Assembly (NCBI GenBank): GCA_947500505.1
Contig: CANMSL010000010.1
Coordinates: 85,472-149,471 of the forward strand
DNA: 64,000 nt
Reading direction: 5' to 3'
Source of the DNA: an uncultured Aquimarina sp.
Lineage (GTDB): Bacteria > Bacteroidota > Bacteroidia > Flavobacteriales > Flavobacteriaceae
Shown here: positions 63,867 to 64,000 of the stretch, piece after piece
Numbering within the stretch: position 1 is the stretch's first letter
Layout of the letters: each line of letters begins with the position of its first letter
Made by a program: the position numbers and the translations under genes
Notes under the pieces: model-generated
The model's input: the letters and a program-made list of their open reading frames with translations, nothing else
Told to the model about the DNA's origin: nothing
Databases searched by the model: none

Positions 63867-64000
63867 AAGCAATAGTTCAATATATCTTCTTGATTTCTTT
63901 TTTTTGATTTCCGTTTCTCTTTGATATGCTTCAGATTTTGTCTCATATTCTTCTGTGTATACTACTATCCAAGGAGATCCGCTTTTAGTAGACTTACTTC
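63852..64000 (-). CDS. GIY-YIG nuclease, C-terminal part (cut by window end)
   Basis: Minus-strand frame: SKSTKSGSPWIVVYTEEYETKSEAYQRETEIKKKKSRRYIELLLDSVG, then TAG at 63852-63854. It matches the C-terminus of the small GIY-YIG endonuclease family. The last codons (DSVG and stop) are read from the tRNA-Arg D-arm, so the gene ends inside a tRNA sequence. The N-terminus with the GIY-YIG motif lies beyond the window. Confidence 0.75.
   Translation of the reverse strand, partial: SKSTKSGSPWIVVYTEEYETKSEAYQRETEIKKKKSRRYIELLLDSVG

Noticed and set aside
1..64000. CRISPR array or insertion sequence
   Set aside because: No regularly spaced direct repeats, no Cas genes, and no transposase frame were seen.

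Overview
ORGANISM. The window looks like the chromosome of a marine Flavobacteriaceae species (Bacteroidota). It is AT-rich and has TAnnTTTG-type -7 boxes. It carries family-typical genes: a Bacteroidota (type iii) T6SS fragment, bacillithiol deacetylase bshB1, a fused ResB/CcsA cytochrome c assembly protein, a 3-gene photolyase cluster and GIY-YIG/tRNA junctions. The genus cannot be fixed from sequence alone; an Aquimarina-like relative is a guess. LAYOUT. 0-3.6 kb: the 3' end of a T6SS-iii operon (TssF end, PKD protein, TssK, TssO). 3.6-5.4 kb: an M61 protease. 5.7-12.9 kb: a light-repair cluster (folE, flavin reductase, 4-TM protein, DUF2256, Cry-DASH, FeS-type photolyase, a third photolyase, DUF2805, DUF2452). 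Its two promoters share a 40-bp element with a conserved inverted repeat. 13-19 kb: tRNA-Ser, M28 peptidase, tRNA-His, bshB1 with a trans-sulfuration enzyme, and a hybrid histidine kinase. 19-27.5 kb: a peroxide-defence set (peroxiredoxin, thioredoxin, DUF6952, Tpx), then envelope and housekeeping genes (DgkA, FtsK, LolA, LptF/G, RibB). 27.5-38 kb: aminotransferase, nitroreductase, thioesterase, NhaC antiporter, a candidate small RNA, CPBP protease, RdgB, KdsC, DUF2520 protein and CcsA. 38-42.6 kb: a sugar/Na+ symporter and a GH3 glucosidase between two decayed gene fragments, probably the relic of a glucan-utilization locus. ISLAND. From about 43.9 to 63.87 kb lies an accessory block that looks more GC-rich by eye. 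Both ends carry pieces of a tRNA-Arg(UCU)-like gene joined to GIY-YIG endonuclease C-terminal codons. Inside are a molybdenum hydroxylase operon (monooxygenase-like protein, outer-membrane porin, di-heme cytochrome, Mo subunit, 2Fe-2S subunit), short-chain dehydrogenases, an FMN oxidoreductase, an AraC regulator, a 1437-residue multi-GAF sigma-54 activator and an MBL-fold lipoprotein. Three genes in the block are broken: an epoxide hydrolase with two lesions and two F420-reductase-like genes. HOW THEY WORK TOGETHER. The photolyase cluster combines a pterin-making enzyme, a flavin reductase and three flavin photolyases, so cofactor supply and repair enzymes are probably expressed together. The island looks like a redox/detoxification or catabolic cargo for an aromatic or aldehyde-type substrate, with its own regulators; the substrate cannot be read from sequence. 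Everything here was read by eye and no database search was run.
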